In this document: one piece after another, positions 6,340-6,358 of the stretch
Numbering within the stretch: the first letter of the stretch is position 1
Layout of the letters: each line of letters starts with the position of its first letter
Assembly: GCA_029934095.1 (NCBI GenBank)
Contig: JAOZMV010000090.1
Coordinates: 1-6,358 of the forward strand
Reading direction: 5' to 3'
Source: Desulfuromusa sp.
GTDB lineage: Bacteria > Desulfobacterota > Desulfuromonadia > Desulfuromonadales > Geopsychrobacteraceae
Length of the DNA: 6,358 bases
Program-made: the position numbers and the translations under genes
The notes under the pieces: model-generated
Seen by the model: only the letters and a program-made list of their open reading frames with translations
Database searches by the model: none
Told to the model about the DNA's origin: nothing

Positions 6340-6358
6340 ATTCTCTGCATGGTATAAA

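Noticed and set aside
6285..6350. Short minus-strand frame (ATG to TAG, 21 codons) upstream of the glycerate kinase gene
   Set aside because: No ribosome binding site can be seen in the few bases before it, and all three minus frames are open at the window edge, so it could equally be the tail of an upstream gene or nothing. The other two frames end near 6338 and 6303.

Overview
The window looks like core chromosome of a Gram-negative bacterium. A Tol-Pal envelope operon is present, G+C is moderate, and the TolQ/TolR, FolE2 and QueC sequences resemble Deltaproteobacteria of the Desulfuromonas/Geobacter/Pelobacter kind. That placement is an impression from protein style, not a search result. 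All seven genes lie on the minus strand, so transcription runs from position 6358 down to position 1. I see no RNA gene, insertion sequence, CRISPR array or phage gene.

In transcription order: a MOFRL-type glycerate 2-kinase (6220-4886); a 180-base gap; pyruvate kinase pyk (4705-3272); a 92-base gap holding a hairpin, a terminator-like stem with a U-tract and a candidate promoter; queC (3179-2505), overlapping folE2 (2515-1709) by 11 bases; a 244-base regulatory gap; then tolQ (1464-787), tolR (786-364) and the 5' part of a tolA/tonB-like gene (353-1), which is cut by the window edge.

Three functional blocks follow. Glycerate kinase and pyruvate kinase bracket lower glycolysis: glycerate becomes 2-phosphoglycerate, enolase (not in the window) makes PEP, and pyruvate kinase makes pyruvate and ATP. 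FolE2 makes 7,8-dihydroneopterin triphosphate, the shared precursor of folate and 7-deazaguanine, and QueC makes preQ0, so the overlapping pair fits queuosine supply. TolQ-TolR-TolA form the proton-driven inner-membrane arm of the Tol-Pal system, needed for outer-membrane constriction at division.

The most unusual signal is not a gene. Three DnaA-box-like 9-mers lie in tandem, same orientation, at 1677-1706, just past the folE2 stop and about 60 bases upstream of a strong predicted tolQ promoter. They may be a DnaA titration or control site, or part of an origin, and could tie tol expression to replication. I found no evidence of a new multi-gene system; the coding content is ordinary housekeeping.
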